Positions 1 through 13,652 of a stretch of 64,000 nt of DNA are shown in pieces. Both the position numbers and the translations under genes were made by a program. A model generated the notes under the pieces. It worked only from the letters and a program-made list of their open reading frames with translations, did not search any database and was not told where the DNA came from. Origin of the DNA: Amaurobius ferox (taxonomy: Eukaryota > Arthropoda > Arachnida > Araneae > Amaurobiidae); assembly GCA_951213105.1 (NCBI GenBank), contig OX578153.1, forward strand, positions 53,474,520-53,538,519. Reading direction: 5' to 3'. The first letter of the stretch is position 1, and the number at the start of each line of letters is the position of its first letter.

Positions 1-816
1 TTGATGAATCTACATGTTGCGAGACATCTGGAATACGATAAAACTATTTTTAGCGTAACGTCTGTCTGTGTGTCCATCTGCGTGTCTCTGTGTATGTCTG
101 TCCAATGTATGTATCCACTCTAACTCAAAAACTACTGGAACGAATTTCACAAAATTTGGTGAGTAAGTCACTTGGGTATGACTCTGGTGCTGATTAGTTT
201 TGGGTACAATTCGGGATAAAAGAACCTGTCTTTTTTACAAAATGGCCGGCAAAAATTGCCTGTATCCACACTAGCTGAATAACTAATTTACCAAATTTCA
301 CAAATTTCGGTAGATAAGTAGCTTGGGGGTTACCTTGGTGCTGATTAGATTTTAGTACGATTCGGAAAAAATAGCCTGCCTGTTTTTGCGAAATGGCCTG
401 CAAAAATCTACAAAATCTGAAGTAAAAAACTAAGTATGCTCAAATATATCCATTAAATGCTTGTTTTATTCGTAATTTTTAATGACAGAAAGATTAAGAC
501 CAACACCAATACACTAGGACTAACCGTTCTCGAGATATTTTAGTTTTATCGTATTTTCTCTAATCCACCGTTGAGAATATGTCCAATTACCAAATGAGAA
601 CGAAAATTGAATTTAAAGTGAATTAAATTTAATTAAAATAATGAGAATGTCCATATAAGTCTGCAGGGAAATTTATGTGCTGCCCACATCAGATTTTTAC
701 TTTCCCCGCAATAAATGGTAATGTATAGGGGATGCCAAAAATCGCAAGTCGAGTTCTCGAAGGATCTACACGTTTAGAGACCTCTAGAATACGAAAAAAC
801 TATTTTTAGCATGACG

Positions 817-866
<50 letters not shown>

Positions 867-2712
867 TGTGTGTGTGTGTGTCTGTCTGCTTGTGCAATGT
901 ATGTATCCACTCTAACTCAAAAACTGATGGATCGAATTTCATAAAATTTGGTGGGTAAGTTACTTGGGTGCGGCGTTGGTGCTGATTAGTTTTTGGTACG
1001 ATTCGGAAAAAAAGAACCCGCCTTTTTTTGCGAAATGGCCCGCAAAAATTGCATGTATCCACTGCAGTTGAAAATCTAATTGACCAAATTTCACAAAATT
1101 CAGTACATTAGTCACATGTAGGTTACCCTGGTGCTGATTAGATTTTGGTAGGATTTGAAAAAAAATAACATGCCTTTTTTTGCAAAATGGACATAAAAAT
1201 TGTCAAAATCTAAAATAAAAAACTACGTGTAGTCAAATATATCCATTAAATGCTTGCTTATTACGAAATCTTTAATAAAGAAAATAATAAGATCATCCTC
1301 ATTACACTAGGATTAGCCGTTCTCGAGATATTTTAGTTTTTTCGTATTTTCTCTATGCCATCTTTGAAAATAAGTCCAGTTACCAAATGAAAACGAAAAT
1401 TGAATTAAAAGTGAATTAAATTTAATTAAAATAAAGAGAACGTGAATATAAGTCTGCAGTGAAAGTCCTGTGCTGCCCACATCCAATTTTTACTTTCGTT
1501 TCCAGACATACCCCATGGTAGCTATAAAAAATTATTTCTCTAACTTTCATTGTAGCCGAGATTCAGTGGACTGAAAACAGATCCCTAAACCCAAAACAAA
1601 TGTATTGTAAAAAATTCTTCCAAGTTAAGGAAAACATCAGCCATAAAAGAAATGAAATACCATGCTTTGGCGCCAAGAACGATTCCATTCAGGTGGGAAT
1701 TTCCATGAACGTTTTTCACTTATAACTAAAATTAGCAAAACACAGAAAGGAAATGGGAAGAGGTTACATATATCTCGATGTACTGCAGAATTTTGGTTTT
1801 CACTACAAAAAAAAAAATTAAAAAAAAAATTAAAATACTTTAGTGTAGCCGCACTGCAAACTGAAGAAATTTTAATCACACTTCAATAAGTAATGCGGAA
1901 GAGCGCCAATGTATATGGAACCTTTTTACTTTCCCTGCAATACATGGTAATGTATAGGGAAAGAATTGGAATCATGTCGAAAATCGCAACTCGAGTTTTC
2001 GACGGATCTACACGTTTCGAGACCTCTAGAATACGAAAAAAAAAAACATTTTTAGCGTGACGTCTGTGTGTGCGTCTCTCTGCCTGTGTGTCTGTCTGTG
2101 CAGATTTTGTATCCACTTTAACTAAAAAACTAATTGACCGAATTTCATAAAATTTGGTTGGTAAGTTACTTGTGAGCGATTCTGGTGCTGATTCGTCTTG
2201 GGTACGGTTAGGGATAAAAGAACCCGCCTTTTTTGCGAAATGGCCCGCAAACGTTTGTATCCACTCTAGCTGAAAACTAATGGACCGAATTCCACAAAAT
2301 TCAGTAGATAAATGACTTGTGGAACATTCTGGTGCTGATTAGATTTTGGTATGATTCGGAAAAAATAACCTGCCTTTTTTTGCAAAATGGTCCACAAAAA
2401 AAATGAAAATCCAAAATAAAAAACTACGTATGCTCAAATATATCCATGAAATGTTTGTTTAATACGTTATTTTTAACGAAGAAAAGAATAAGACCAACCC
2501 CATTACACTAAGACCAGCCCCATTACACTAAGACCAACCGTTCTCGAGATATTTTAGTTTTTTCGTATTTTCTCTACGCCACCTTTGAAAAGAAGTCCAG
2601 TTTTCAAATGAGAACAAAAATTGAATTAAAAGTGAATTAAATGTAATTAAAATAAAGAGAACGTGAATATAAGTCTGCAGGAAAAGTCATGTGCTGCCCA
2701 CATCAGATTTTT
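1..2712 (+). repeat. Family A repeats, three + copies (1-697, 698-1497, 1923-2712)
   Basis: Three copies of the dominant interspersed repeat. A full unit opens with a hairpin (TACTTTCCCT ... AGGGAAAGTA around an ATGGTAAT loop). A TCGAGTTTTCGACGGATCTA block, a (TG/TCTG)n tract and two tandem sub-repeats of about 180-200 bp follow; each sub-repeat contains GGTGCTGATTAG and GGTACGATTCGG. A CTCGAGATATTTTAG block comes next, and the unit closes with GTCATGTGCTGCCCACATCAGA. The first copy is cut by the window edge, and the first and second abut head to tail. Bases 1498-1922 between copies two and three hold nothing I recognise apart from A-runs. No protein is credible here; the short open frames come from the TG tract. 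The family is unknown to me and non-coding. Confidence 0.8.
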
Positions 2713-3268
2713 TTATTTCTTTTTCGGTATTTTGCTTATTCTAGTTATAAGTGGAAAGATTTAATGGAAATTCGTTGATAGAACTTCTATCTGGATGGAA
2801 TCGCACTTGTCGACAAAAATATATTGTTTATTTTCTTGTTTTGCCTGACGATCTTGATTCCACATCATTTTCGTTAATTCAGAATCATTTTTGAAATTTT
2901 TATGATATTTTCGTCAATCTGGGACTAAATATCGGCAATTTGGCGATATTTCGTCAAATTAGTCGCTAAATTCTTCAAATATATCGCCACATGTTGCAGA
3001 CAAACGGTTAGGAGACCTTTTCTTATCTATAAATGACAATTGGCGAATTATTAGGTGTCAAATTACAAAACATTTACCCAAAGCATATTTTCTCGTGAAT
3101 AGGGCGGACTATACCCACAAGAATGCAGTAAACAAATTTATCGCATTCTGTTACATATGAAAAGTGAACATATTTTACAATAGTTTATAGTTTTTAAATT
3201 TACAGCTTTACAGCTTTAAAACCCTCATCGGGGAATACACTGACTGTGAGACATTTGACAAGAAAATG
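2713..3268 (-). repeat. Partial family B repeat
   Basis: This stretch aligns by eye with part of the family B copies near 15.98-16.24 kb and 42.1-42.4 kb. Shared signatures are the phrases about GGCAA/TTTGGCGA, ATTTATCGCAT and TTACATATGAAAAGTGAA. No coding potential was seen. Confidence 0.55.
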
Positions 3269-6200
3269 AAAAATCTTATGTGGGCATCACATGACCTTCC
3301 CTGCAGACTTATATCCACGTTCTCTTTATTTTAATAAAATTTATTTCACTTTTATTCCATCTTCGTTCTCATTCGGTAACCGAGTTATTTTCAAAAGTGG
3401 CGAAGAGAAAGTATGAAAAACTAAAATATCTCCAGAACGGCTAGGTCTAGTGTAATGGTGTTGGTCTTATTCTTTTCGTCCTTGAAAATTACGTATTAAA
3501 CGGGCATTTGATGGATATATCTGAGTATACCTAGTTCTTTAGTTTAGATTTTGGCGAATTTTGCGGGCCATTTTGCAAAAAAATGCAGGTTATTTTTTTT
3601 CGAATCGTACCAAAATCTAATCAGTACCAGGGTAACCCAAAAGTGACTTATCCACCGAATTTTGTGAAGTTCGGTCCATTAGTTTTTCAGTTAGAGTGGA
3701 TACAGGATTTTGCGGGCCATTTCGCGAAAAAGGCGAGTTCTTTTATCCCGAATCGTACCCAAAACAAATCAGCACCAGACTCGCTCACAAGTAACTTACC
3801 TACCAAATTTACTGAAATTCGGTCCATTAGTTTTTTAGTTAGAGTGGATACAAAATATGCACAGACAGACAGACAGACACACAGACAGACACACAGACAC
3901 ACAGACACACAGACACACACACAGATGTCACGCTAAAAATGGTTTTTTCGTATTCTACAGGTCTCGAAACGTGTAGATCCGTCGAAAACTCGAGTTGCGA
4001 TTTTCGGCATGATTCCAATACATTCCCTATACATTACCATGTATTGCAGGGAAAGTAAAAATCTGATGTGGGCAGCACATGACTTTCCCTGCAGACTTAT
4101 ATCCACGTTCTCTTTATTTTAATTAAATTTATTTCACTTTTAATTCAATTTTCATTCTTATTCGGTAACCGGACTTATTTTCAAAGGTGGCGTAGAGAAA
4201 ATAAGAAAAACTAAAATATCTCGAGAACGGCTAGTCCTAGTGTAATGGGGTTGGTCTTATTCTTTTCGTCGTTAAAAATTACGTATTAAACGAGCATTTA
4301 ATAGATATATTTGTGTGTACCTAGCTCTTTAGTTTAGATTTTGACGATTTTTGCGGGCCATTTTGGAGAAAAAGGCAGGTTATTTTTTTCCGAATCGTAC
4401 CAAAATCTAATCAGCACCAGGGTAACCCACAAGTGACTCAACTGTCGAATTTTGTGAAATTCGGACTATTAGTTTTTCAGTTAGAGTGGATACAAGCTTT
4501 TGCGGGCCATTTCTATAAAAAAGGCGGGTTCTTTTATTCCGGATCGTACCCAAAACTAATCAGCACCAGATTTTCCCACAAGTGACTTACCTACGAAATT
4601 TTATGAAATTTGGTCCATTAGTTTTTTAGTTAGAGTGGATACAATATCTGCACAGACAGACACACAGACAGACACACAGACAGACACACAGACAGACACA
4701 CAGACTGACACACAGACAGACACACAGACAGACACACAGACACACACACACAGACGTCACACTAAAAATAGTTTTTTCGTATTCTGGAGGTCATCAAATG
4801 TGTATACCCGTCGAAAACTCGAGTTGCGATTTTCGGCATGATTCCAATACTTTCCCTATACATTACCATGTATTGCAGGGAAAGTAAAAATCTGATGTGG
4901 GCAGCACATGACTTCCCCTGCAGACTTATATTCACGTTCTCTTTATTTTAATTACATTTAATTCACTTTTAATTCAATTTTCGTTCTCATTTCATAACTG
5001 GACTTATTTTCAAAGGTGGCGTAGAGAAAATACGAAAAACTCATATATCTCGAGAACGGCTAGTCCTAGTGTAATGGGGTTGGTCTTATTCTTTTCTTCG
5101 CTAAAAATTACGTATTAAACGAGCATTTTATGGATATATTTGAGCATACGTAGTTTTTTATTTTAGATTTTGGTGATTTTTGCGGGCCATTTTGCAAAAA
5201 AAGGCAGGTTATTTTTTTCTGAATCGTACCAAAATCTAATCAGCACCAGGGTGACCTATACGTAACTCATCTACCGAATTTTGTGAAATTCGGTCCATTA
5301 GTTTTTCAGCTACAGTGCATACAAGCTTTTGCGAGCCATTTCACAAAAAAGACGGGTTCTTTTATTCCGAATCGTACCCAAAACTAATCAGCACCAGCCC
5401 CGCCCACAAGTGACTTACCTGCAAAATTTTGTGAAATTCGGTCCATTAGTTTTTTAGTTAGAGTGGATACAAAATCTCAAAAGACAGACACACAGACAGA
5501 CACACAGACAGACACACAGACACACAGACAGACACACACACAGACGTCACGCTAAAAATGGTTTTTTCGTATTCTAGAGGTCTCGAAACGTGTAGATCCG
5601 TCGAAAACTCGAGTTGCGATTTTTGGCATGATTCCAATACTTTCCCTATACATTACCATGTATTGCAGGGAAAGTAAAAATATGATGTGGGCAGCACATG
5701 ACTTTCCCTGCAGACTTATATTCACGTTCTATTTATTTAAATTAAATGTAATTAATTTTTAATTCAATATTCGTTCTCATTTGAAAACTGGACTTATTTT
5801 CAAATATGGTGTAGGAAAAATACGAAAAACTAAAATATCTCAAGAACGGCTAGTCCTAGTGTAACGGGGTTGGTCTTATTCGTTTCTTCGCTAAAAATTA
5901 CGTATTAAACAAGCATTTAATGGCTATATTTGAGCATACGTAGTTCGTAAGTTTAGATTTTGATGATTTTTGCGGGCCATTTTGCAAAAAAAGGCAGATT
6001 ATTTTCTTTCAAATTATACCAAAATCTAATCAGCACCAGGGTGGCGTACAAGCGACTTATCTACCAAATTTTGTGAAATTTGGTCCATTAGTTTTTCAGT
6101 TAGAGTGGATACAAGCTTTTGCGGGCCATTTCGCAAAAAAAGGCGGGTTCTTTTAACCTGAGTCATACCCAAAACTAATCAGCACCAGATTCGTGCACAA

Positions 6201-6487
6201 GTGACTTACCTACCAAATTTTATGAAACTCGGTCAATTAGTTTTATAGTTAGAGTGGATACAAAATCTGCACAGACAGACACACAGACAGACACAGAGAC
6301 ACACAGACAGACAGACACACAGACACACAGACACACAGACACACACACAGACGTCACGCTAAAAATAGTTTTTTCGTATTCTAGAGGTCTCGAAACGTGT
6401 AGATCCGTCGAAAACTGGAGTTGTGATTTTCGACATGATTCCAATACTTTCCCTATACATTACCATGTATTGCAGGGAAAGTAAAAA
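3269..6487 (-). repeat. Four tandem family A copies
   Basis: Four head-to-tail minus-strand units: about 3269-4056, 4057-4887, 4888-5677 and 5678-6487. Each runs from AAAAATCTGATGTGGGCAGC to CCATGTATTGCAGGGAAAGT. Each carries a CAGACACA-type microsatellite of different length, which alone accounts for the Thr-Asp-rich and Val-Cys-rich open frames seen here. The exact abutment (the last AAAGTA of one unit is the first base of the next) indicates amplification as an array or repeated insertion into copies of itself. The array ends exactly where a 17-bp minisatellite begins. Confidence 0.85.
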
Positions 6488-6569
6488 TGCTTGTATTGTA
6501 TGAGAAAGAAACTTTGTAAAATACTTGACTACTGTGACTTTGGAACTAATGCGAAAAGGCAACATTTTG

Positions 6570-7480
6570 TATGAATACGTGATAACACTTGTAACATATA
6601 AATACTTGTGACATATAAACACTTGTGACAAATAAGCACTTGTAACATATAAATACGTGTGACATATAAGCACTTGTGAAAATAAATACTTGTAAAATAT
6701 AAAAACTTGCGACAAATAAGCACTTGTGATATATAAACACTTGTGACAAATAAACACTTGCAAAATATAAACACTTCTGACAAATAAGCACTTGTGACAT
6801 ATAAGCCCTTGTGACAAATAAACACTTGTAACATATGAATACTTGTGGCATGTAAACACTTGTGACAAATAAGCACATGTAGCATATAAATATTTGTGAT
6901 ATATTAAGAATTCTGACAAATAAACCCTTGTAATATATAAATGCGCGTGATATATAAACACTTGTGTCGAATAGACAGTAGTAAAATGTAAACACTTGTG
7001 ACAAATAAGCAGTTGTAACATATAAACACTTGTGACAAATAAACACTTGTAAAATATAAACACTTCTGACAAATAAGCACTTGTAACATATAAACACTTG
7101 TGACAAATAAACACTTGTAAACTATGAAAACTTTTGACATATAAACACTTGTGAAAAATAAGCACTTGTAACATATAAATACTTGTGACATATAAACACT
7201 TGTGACAAATAAACACTTGTAACATATAAATACTTGTGACATATAAACACTTGTGACAAATAAACACTTGTAACATATAAATACTTGTGACATATAAACA
7301 CTTGGGACAAATAAGCACTTGTAACATATAAACACTTATGACATATAAACACTTGTGACAAATAAGCACTCGTGTACCTACTAATATTTCTGACATATAA
7401 ACACTTCTGACAAATAAACACTTGTAAAATGTAAACACTTTTAACATTTAAGCACTTATGAAATATAAATGCTTATGAAA
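6570..7480. repeat. 17-bp minisatellite array
   Basis: About 900 bp of tandem 17-mers of the type ACAAATAAACACTTGTG, with variants ACATATAAATACTTGTG and ACATATAAACACTTGTA. Because 17 is not a multiple of three and the minus-strand monomer has no stop in any phase, long open frames occur in all three minus frames. The longest is 362 codons, reading a 17-residue Lys-Cys-Leu-Tyr-Val-type repeat. This is a by-product of the repeat, not a gene: no start context, no conserved non-repeat domain. Confidence 0.9.
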
Positions 7481-8675
7481 ATAATTAAAAATATATTGGA
7501 TGGATTAGTATTGAAAAATTTTGTTTGAATAATGTACAATACCCCGGCAACGGTTTAAGCTAGCATTCTAAAGTTAACGTAACTCGTTTTGTAATAAAAA
7601 GTTACGTAAGGAATGTTCATATACGTAACATTATTAAAGGTTCAGAATTTGAGGGTCTTACTGATATTCAATTGCGTTCAAAATCAATAGGAGTCCAGTA
7701 GTTACCGATTGCAATATTTGTACCTAATTTCGTTTGAAATGATATTCATACATTTCTATTCGTACATTATCTACCTAATTCTATTTGCACATTTTATATC
7801 TACAGACTGACGAACATACACAGATAGACATCACTTAAAAACGTTCAATTTGAGTTCAGGGATGCTTGAAACATGCTCTTCTGTCGAAATCTCGAATTTG
7901 AATATTCGACTCCACAAATCTTTCTGTGTACATTATACTATGTATATGGGGAACGTAACATTAAAATGATGGGAAACGGAACAGAATGTTCTCAACAGCT
8001 CCAACTTTACATAAGAATTTCTAATTTTCTACACACAAATTAGGTTTATTTATTATTAGTCAATAAACATGGCATTGCTCATGAATTGAAACATTTGCAA
8101 ATTTTTATACTATTCTCAATGGAATTGTTTTCAAAACGTATTATTAAAATATTTAATTTCATTTCAAAGATGAAGAAGAATATCTGCTCCGGCTGTAAAA
8201 AATTCTACTCATAGTCATTTCTTATGGGAAGCACATGACTTTCCTTACAGTGTCAAATCCAATTTCTCCTTATTTCTGTATCTCATTAAATTGAGTTTAA
8301 TTGCACAAAATAGCATGCATCATTATTTGAAATTACACTGAATTGGCATTTCTAATTCGATTTTCGTTTTCATTTGGTGATTGAACGCATTGATGAACGC
8401 ATAAATGACTAAATTGCTGAAATATATGAAGTAGTTGTTCTTCATTTAATTTTTGATAGCACAGCGAATAAGACTGACCCGATGACTCTAGTTTTAACCG
8501 TTCTCGAGATATTTTAGTTTTTTGGAATTTTGAGGAGCTGAAGACTTTAAAGTGCATTAAATTGCCCATTGAAACGTGCATGCATTAAAACTGCAAATTG
8601 GATATAATATCAAAAATGTATACACGTTATTTTCTGCAATTCTGAATTTAATGCATCATGGAATTAAAAATAAGA
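7481..8675 (-). repeat. Diverged family B and family A fragments
   Basis: Bases about 7560-7962 resemble family B in minus orientation: GATGCTTGAAACATGCTCT, a TCGAATTTGAATATTCGA-like block and a closing ATACTATGTATATGGGGAACG. Bases about 8216-8585 match the terminal third of family A in minus orientation, with GGAAGCACATGACTTTCC and CGTTCTCGAGATATTTTAG. The remaining bases are unassigned AT-rich sequence. Confidence 0.5.
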
Positions 8676-9915
8676 CAAGAAAGATCAATCATGCTTAAAG
8701 CATTGATTATGAAACACTTTCCAACTTCAATGCAATTTTATTTAAAAAAGTCGAAAATGCAATACATTCCTCGGTAATACTTTAAAACTTATCACAATAC
8801 TACATTGATTTATTATATTTGAAAACTTAAACCTTTATTGAAAAAAATAAACTTCATTCAAATGACGGCTTTGAAATATAAATTGCCTGGTTTAAATATC
8901 TCTAAAATGCAATACATTCCACGGTAATATTTTTAAAACTATCATAATACTACGATAATTTATTATATTTGAAAACTTCATCGAAAACAACTGAAATAAA
9001 TTCAAATGACGTCATTGAAAAAATAACACGCCTGGATCTCTCTATAAAAACAGGATTTCATTCATAACTTTCTCCCATTCATTTCATTCATCACAATACT
9101 ATAATGATTTATTTTATTTAAACATTTTATTTAAGACCATGGAGCTACAAATAATTAAACTCTATGCTTAAAACTTCATCGAAAAAAATCGTCCTTCTCT
9201 TTATAAAATCAATTAATATTTCATTCATATCAGCCATGCAGACTCCATGGACTAAATTATTTTGTGTTAAAAAAATACAGGAGTTCTAATACAACTCATT
9301 CTATATATTTTGCTGTTTACATTTTACATAGGTGAAAAATAGGCTTAGTTGTAGAAATAATCAAATTTAGATGAGCATTTAAACTCAAATATAGTGTCAT
9401 TGCGTTGTTTCAGTATGTAGATGCACAGAATTTAAGCAAAAATAAAGTAGTTATGGGACGGATACAACACTCAATATGAATTAAAAAGAACTTAAAAATA
9501 TCACGATTTTGAAACAAGATGGATGCCATATATCATTTTGAAGTGGGTCATGTGATCGTTTCATATCATGGTCACGTGATCGTTTCATATAAGATGTGTA
9601 ATTATTATTTTAATTTTTATTTAAAAAACTACTGAATGTATTTCGCTGAATTTTTTTTTATATATTTTATGGAACAATTTGAATATTACCTAAAATTGTC
9701 GAAGCAATTTGTGAATTTTAAATCCGCTTAAAAAATGTTTGAAAAATTAGTTCCCATAGGGCTCTATGTATTTCATTTTTTCAACCCGGGTTCAATCCAA
9801 AACTAATTGGGTGATATTATTCATTGATATTCCCATAGGTCCTACAGACCGTCTGAACAACATACTAAAGTTTAATTTTGATTAAGTCATTTTTACGGCA
9901 GTTATCGTGCTAACG

Positions 9916-9977
<62 letters not shown>

Positions 9978-10026
9978 ATGAACAAAGTCATAAACACTTT
10001 TCAACTTTGTTGTAAAGTGTTAAAAA
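8676..10026 (+). repeat. Family C repeat, copy 1
   Basis: First of three copies of a roughly 1.25-1.35 kb repeat. It begins ACAAGAAAGATCAATCATGC and ends with a (GACA)n tract, then AATGAA(C/A)AAAGTCATAAACAC and a short terminal hairpin (AACACTT ... AAGTGTT). The 5' end also has an inverted repeat (AATCATGCT ... AGCATTGATT). An internal 40-60 bp segment carries two or three TCACGTGAT-type palindromes. No protein is encoded. The class is unknown; terminal hairpins without TIRs hint at a Helitron-like or other non-autonomous element, but I cannot establish this. Confidence 0.75.
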
Positions 10027-10065
10027 CAGACCAGATATCAAATTAAAGAGTGTAGTCTGGTACAT

Positions 10066-11952
10066 TTATTACTTTCCCTGCAATTCATGGTAATGTATAG
10101 GGAAAGTATTGGTATCATACCGAAAATCACAACTCGAGTTTTCGACGGATCGACACGTTTCGGGACCTCAAGAATATGATAAAACTATTTTTAGCATGAC
10201 GTCTGTGTGTGTGTCTGTCTGTCTGTCTTTATCTCTGTGCAGATTTTGTATCCACTCTAAATAAAAAAACTAATTGATCGAATTTCATAAAATTTGGTAG
10301 GTAAGTGACTTGTTGTTGTTGAAACCCAGACCGTCCGACCTACCAGAAAGGTGTAAGGTAACTGTTTGGACGGTCGGGAAGTGCCACCCAATTTAGACCG
10401 GAACCCAGTGGGGGAGGCATCCACATGGGCCGTACCCTCCTTTCCCTACCACCAACCTCTCGGAAGGACTTTCGGACCCACATGTTTAACGTGATCGTAC
10501 TCCGCATGAACACGGCGGCAGTTTTTGGCAGTGGCTGGAATCGAACCCGGGAGGTAAGTGACTTGTGGGCGAACCTGGTGCTGATTAGTTTTGGGTACGA
10601 TTCGGGATAAAACAATCTGCCTTTTTTTACGACATGGCCCTAAAAAGCCTGTATCCAATCTAGCTGAAAAACTAATGGACCAGATTTCACAAAATTCGGT
10701 AGATAAGTCGCTTGTGGGTTACCCTGGTGCTGATTAAATTTTTGGTTCTATTCGGAAAAAAATAACCTGCCTTTTTTTGCAAAATGGTCCTCAAAAATCG
10801 CCAAAATCAGAAATAAAAAACTGCGTTTGCTCAAATATATCCATTAAATGCTTGTGTTATACGTAATTTTAACGAAGAAAAGAATAAGATCCACCCCATT
10901 ACACTAGGACTAGCCGTTCTCAAGATATTTCAGTTATTTATCGTGTTTTCTCTAAGCCACCTTTTTTTCTCTAAGCTAAAATAAGTCCAGTTACCGAATG
11001 AGAACACAAATTGAATTAAAAGTGAATTAAATTGAATTAAAATAAAGAGACCGTCTGCAGAGAAAGTCATGTGCTGCACACATCAGATTTTTACTTTCCC
11101 TGCAAGACATGTAATGTATAGGGGAAGTATTGGAATTATGTCAAAAATCGCAACTCGGATTTTTGGAGAATCTATCCGTTTTTGGGACTTCTAGAACACG
11201 AAAAACTATTTTTATCGTGTCTGTGTGTGTGTCTCTTTCTCTGTGTTTTTTTTTCTGTGTGTGTCTCTGTGTAAGTATCTCTCTTTCTGTGTGTGTCCGT
11301 GTGTGTGTTGTCTAACTGTATGTCTGTGTAATGTATGTATCCACTCAAACTCAAAAAATAATGGACCAACTTTTATAAAAGTTTATAGATAAGTCACTTG
11401 GGGGTCAACTTGGTGCTGATTAGATTTTGGTATGACTTGAAATAAAAGAACCGGCCGGTTTTTCCGAAGTAGCTGGCAAAAATCATATGTATCCACTTTA
11501 GACAAAAGAACTAATTGATCACATTTTTCAAAGTTTGGTAAATAAGCCATTTGTGGTATACTCTGGTGCTGGTAAGATTTTGGTACGATTCGGAAACAAT
11601 AACCTACCTTTTTGGGGAAATGGCCTGCAAAAATTGTCAAAATTTAAAAAGACTGCGTATGCTCAAATGCATCAATTAAATGCTTGTTTTATACGTAATT
11701 TTAGATAAGAACAACTTCGTTGCTCAAAGATAAGCCGCTCTCGAGATATATTGTGAGAATGCCGGTTTTGAGAATACGTCTAGTTACAGCTGAAAATGAA
11801 AATTGATATAAAAGTGCAAATTCAGTGTCATTTCAAATAATTATGCTATTTTGTGCAATGAAATTCTATTTAATGAATTATTAAAGAAATAAATGTAAAA
11901 CGAATTAGAGTCTGTAAGGAAAGTCATGTGCTGCCCACATCAGATTTTTTCC
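10066..11952 (+). repeat. Two tandem family A copies
   Basis: Two plus-strand units abut at about 11087/11088. The first (10066-11087) is interrupted at 10314-10551 by a minus-strand SINE; the second (11088-11952) is more diverged, with a degenerate TG/TC tract. Removing the SINE and one copy of its 15-bp target duplication would leave a continuous family A unit. Confidence 0.8.
10299..10566 (-). mobile_element. tRNA-headed SINE (5'-truncated) with 15-bp TSD
   Basis: A minus-strand SINE of about 238 bp (10314-10551) flanked by a perfect 15-bp duplication AGGTAAGTGACTTGT (10299-10313 and 10552-10566). Reading on the minus strand, it starts within a tRNA-like B box (CCCGGGTTCGATTCC). The shared SINE body follows (GCCGCCGTGTTCATGCGG ... 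GGTCGGACGGTCTGGGTTTC), ending in a (CAA)n tail. The A box is missing, so it is 5'-truncated relative to the copy at 48,265. The features are those of LINE-dependent retroposition. Open frames inside this body are not genes. Confidence 0.88.
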
Positions 11953-12386
11953 TCTAGAGCTTACCCCAGCGCTGCCAGGATCCATGAAATCGAATTTTTT
12001 TCATTTTAGAATGCTGAAGATTTATCCCCACCCCCCGTTCCCGGTAAGACCCGGTAAGACCGTAAGATCTTAATTTCTAACTTTAGAAGTTATTATCATA
12101 GAAACAATATTTTTTTCAGGAGATGCTTATAATACTGTTATAATCTTATATTTCAAAATTCAAATATCTATTTGTAAAGTTCGGGATTTTAAATTTCTGA
12201 ATTTTAAATCTTACTACCAAAGCGCCAACTGCCTGGAACTCTTGGTTTCCTGTGGGAGGCGCTTGCTATTATCAGTGCCTCAAAGGACATTAGAGCCGCA
12301 TTTTTCTCCACACGTTTATAATGTTTTTAGCGGACGCAAAGGGAATTCGAGGTTATAAAGTAACCGAAAAACTTATTCGAAATTAA
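11953..12386. other. Unassigned spacer
   Basis: About 430 bp without recognisable gene or repeat. There is a short local duplication (GGTAAGACC twice near 12040-12060) and AT-rich sequence. Confidence 0.4.
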
Positions 12387-13652
12387 ACAAGAAAGATCAA
12401 TCATGCTTAAAGCATTGATTATGAAACGCTTTCCAACTTCAATGCAATTTTATTTAAATATCTCTAAAATACAATACATTCCTCGGTAATATTTTAAAAC
12501 TTATCACAATTCTCCATTAGTTTATTATATTTGAAAACTTAAACCTTCATCGAAAAAAATGAACTTTATTCAAATGACGGCATTGAAATATAATTTGCCT
12601 GGTTTAAACATCTCTAAAGTGCGATACATTCCTCAGTAATATTTTTAAAATGATCATATACTGCAATAATTTATTATATTTGAAAACTTCATCGAAAACA
12701 ACTGAAATTCATTCAAATGACGTCATAGAAAAAATAACACGCCTGGCTCTCTCTATAAAAGCAGCATTTCATTCATCACAATACTATAATTTATTTTATT
12801 TAAAAACTTAAGACCATTGAACTACAAGTAATTAAACTCTATGCTTAAAACTTCATCGAAAAAAAATCGTACTTCTCTCTGTAAAATCAATGAATATTTC
12901 ATTCATATCAGCTATGCAGACTCCATGAGCTAAATTTTGGATTAAAGAAATGCAGCAATTCTTGTACAACCCATTCTATATATTTTGCTGTTTATATTTT
13001 ACATAAGTGAAAAATAGGCTTAGTTGTAGAAATAATCAAATTTAGATGAGCATTTAAACTCAAACATATTGTAATTGTGTTGTTTCAGTATGCAGATGCA
13101 CAGAATTTAAGCAAAAAAAAGCAGTTTTAGGACGGATACAACACTCAATATGAATTAAAAAGAATTTTAAAAATCACAATTTTGAGACAAGATGGATGCC
13201 ATATTTCATTTTGAAGTGGGTCATGTGATCTCTTCATATAGTAGTCACGTGATCGCTTCATATAAGAAGTGTAATTTTTTTATTTTAATTTTTATTTAAA
13301 AAGTTACTGAATATTTTTTGATGAAATGTTTTTATATATTTTATGGGATAATTTGAATATTACCTAAAATTTTCGAAGCAATTTGTGAATTTTAAATCTG
13401 CTTAAAAAATGTTTGAAAAATTAGGTCCCATAGGGTTCAATGTATTTCATTTTTTAAACCCAGGTTCAATCCAAAACTAACTTGGTGATATTATTCATTT
13501 ATATTCCCATAGGTCCCACAGACCGTCTGAACAACATACTAAAATTTCATTTTGATTAAGTCATTTTTACGGCAGTTATCGTACTAACGGACAGACAGAC
13601 AGAATGAACAAAGTCATAAACACTCTTCAACTTTATTGTAAAGTGTTAAAAA
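12387..13652 (+). repeat. Family C repeat, copy 2
   Basis: Same boundaries and order of blocks as copy 1, with a much shorter GACA tract (three units). A 60-70 bp deletion affects the AT-rich first third. It lies 2.4 kb downstream of copy 1 in the same orientation, with a family A pair between them. Confidence 0.75.

Noticed and set aside
6359..7447. 362-codon minus-strand open frame rich in Cys, Leu, Tyr and Val
   Set aside because: It is produced wholly by a 17-bp minisatellite that is open in all minus frames, and it runs on into a family A repeat.
6570..7480. CRISPR array
   Set aside because: Contiguous short tandem monomers without unique spacers, in a eukaryotic context.
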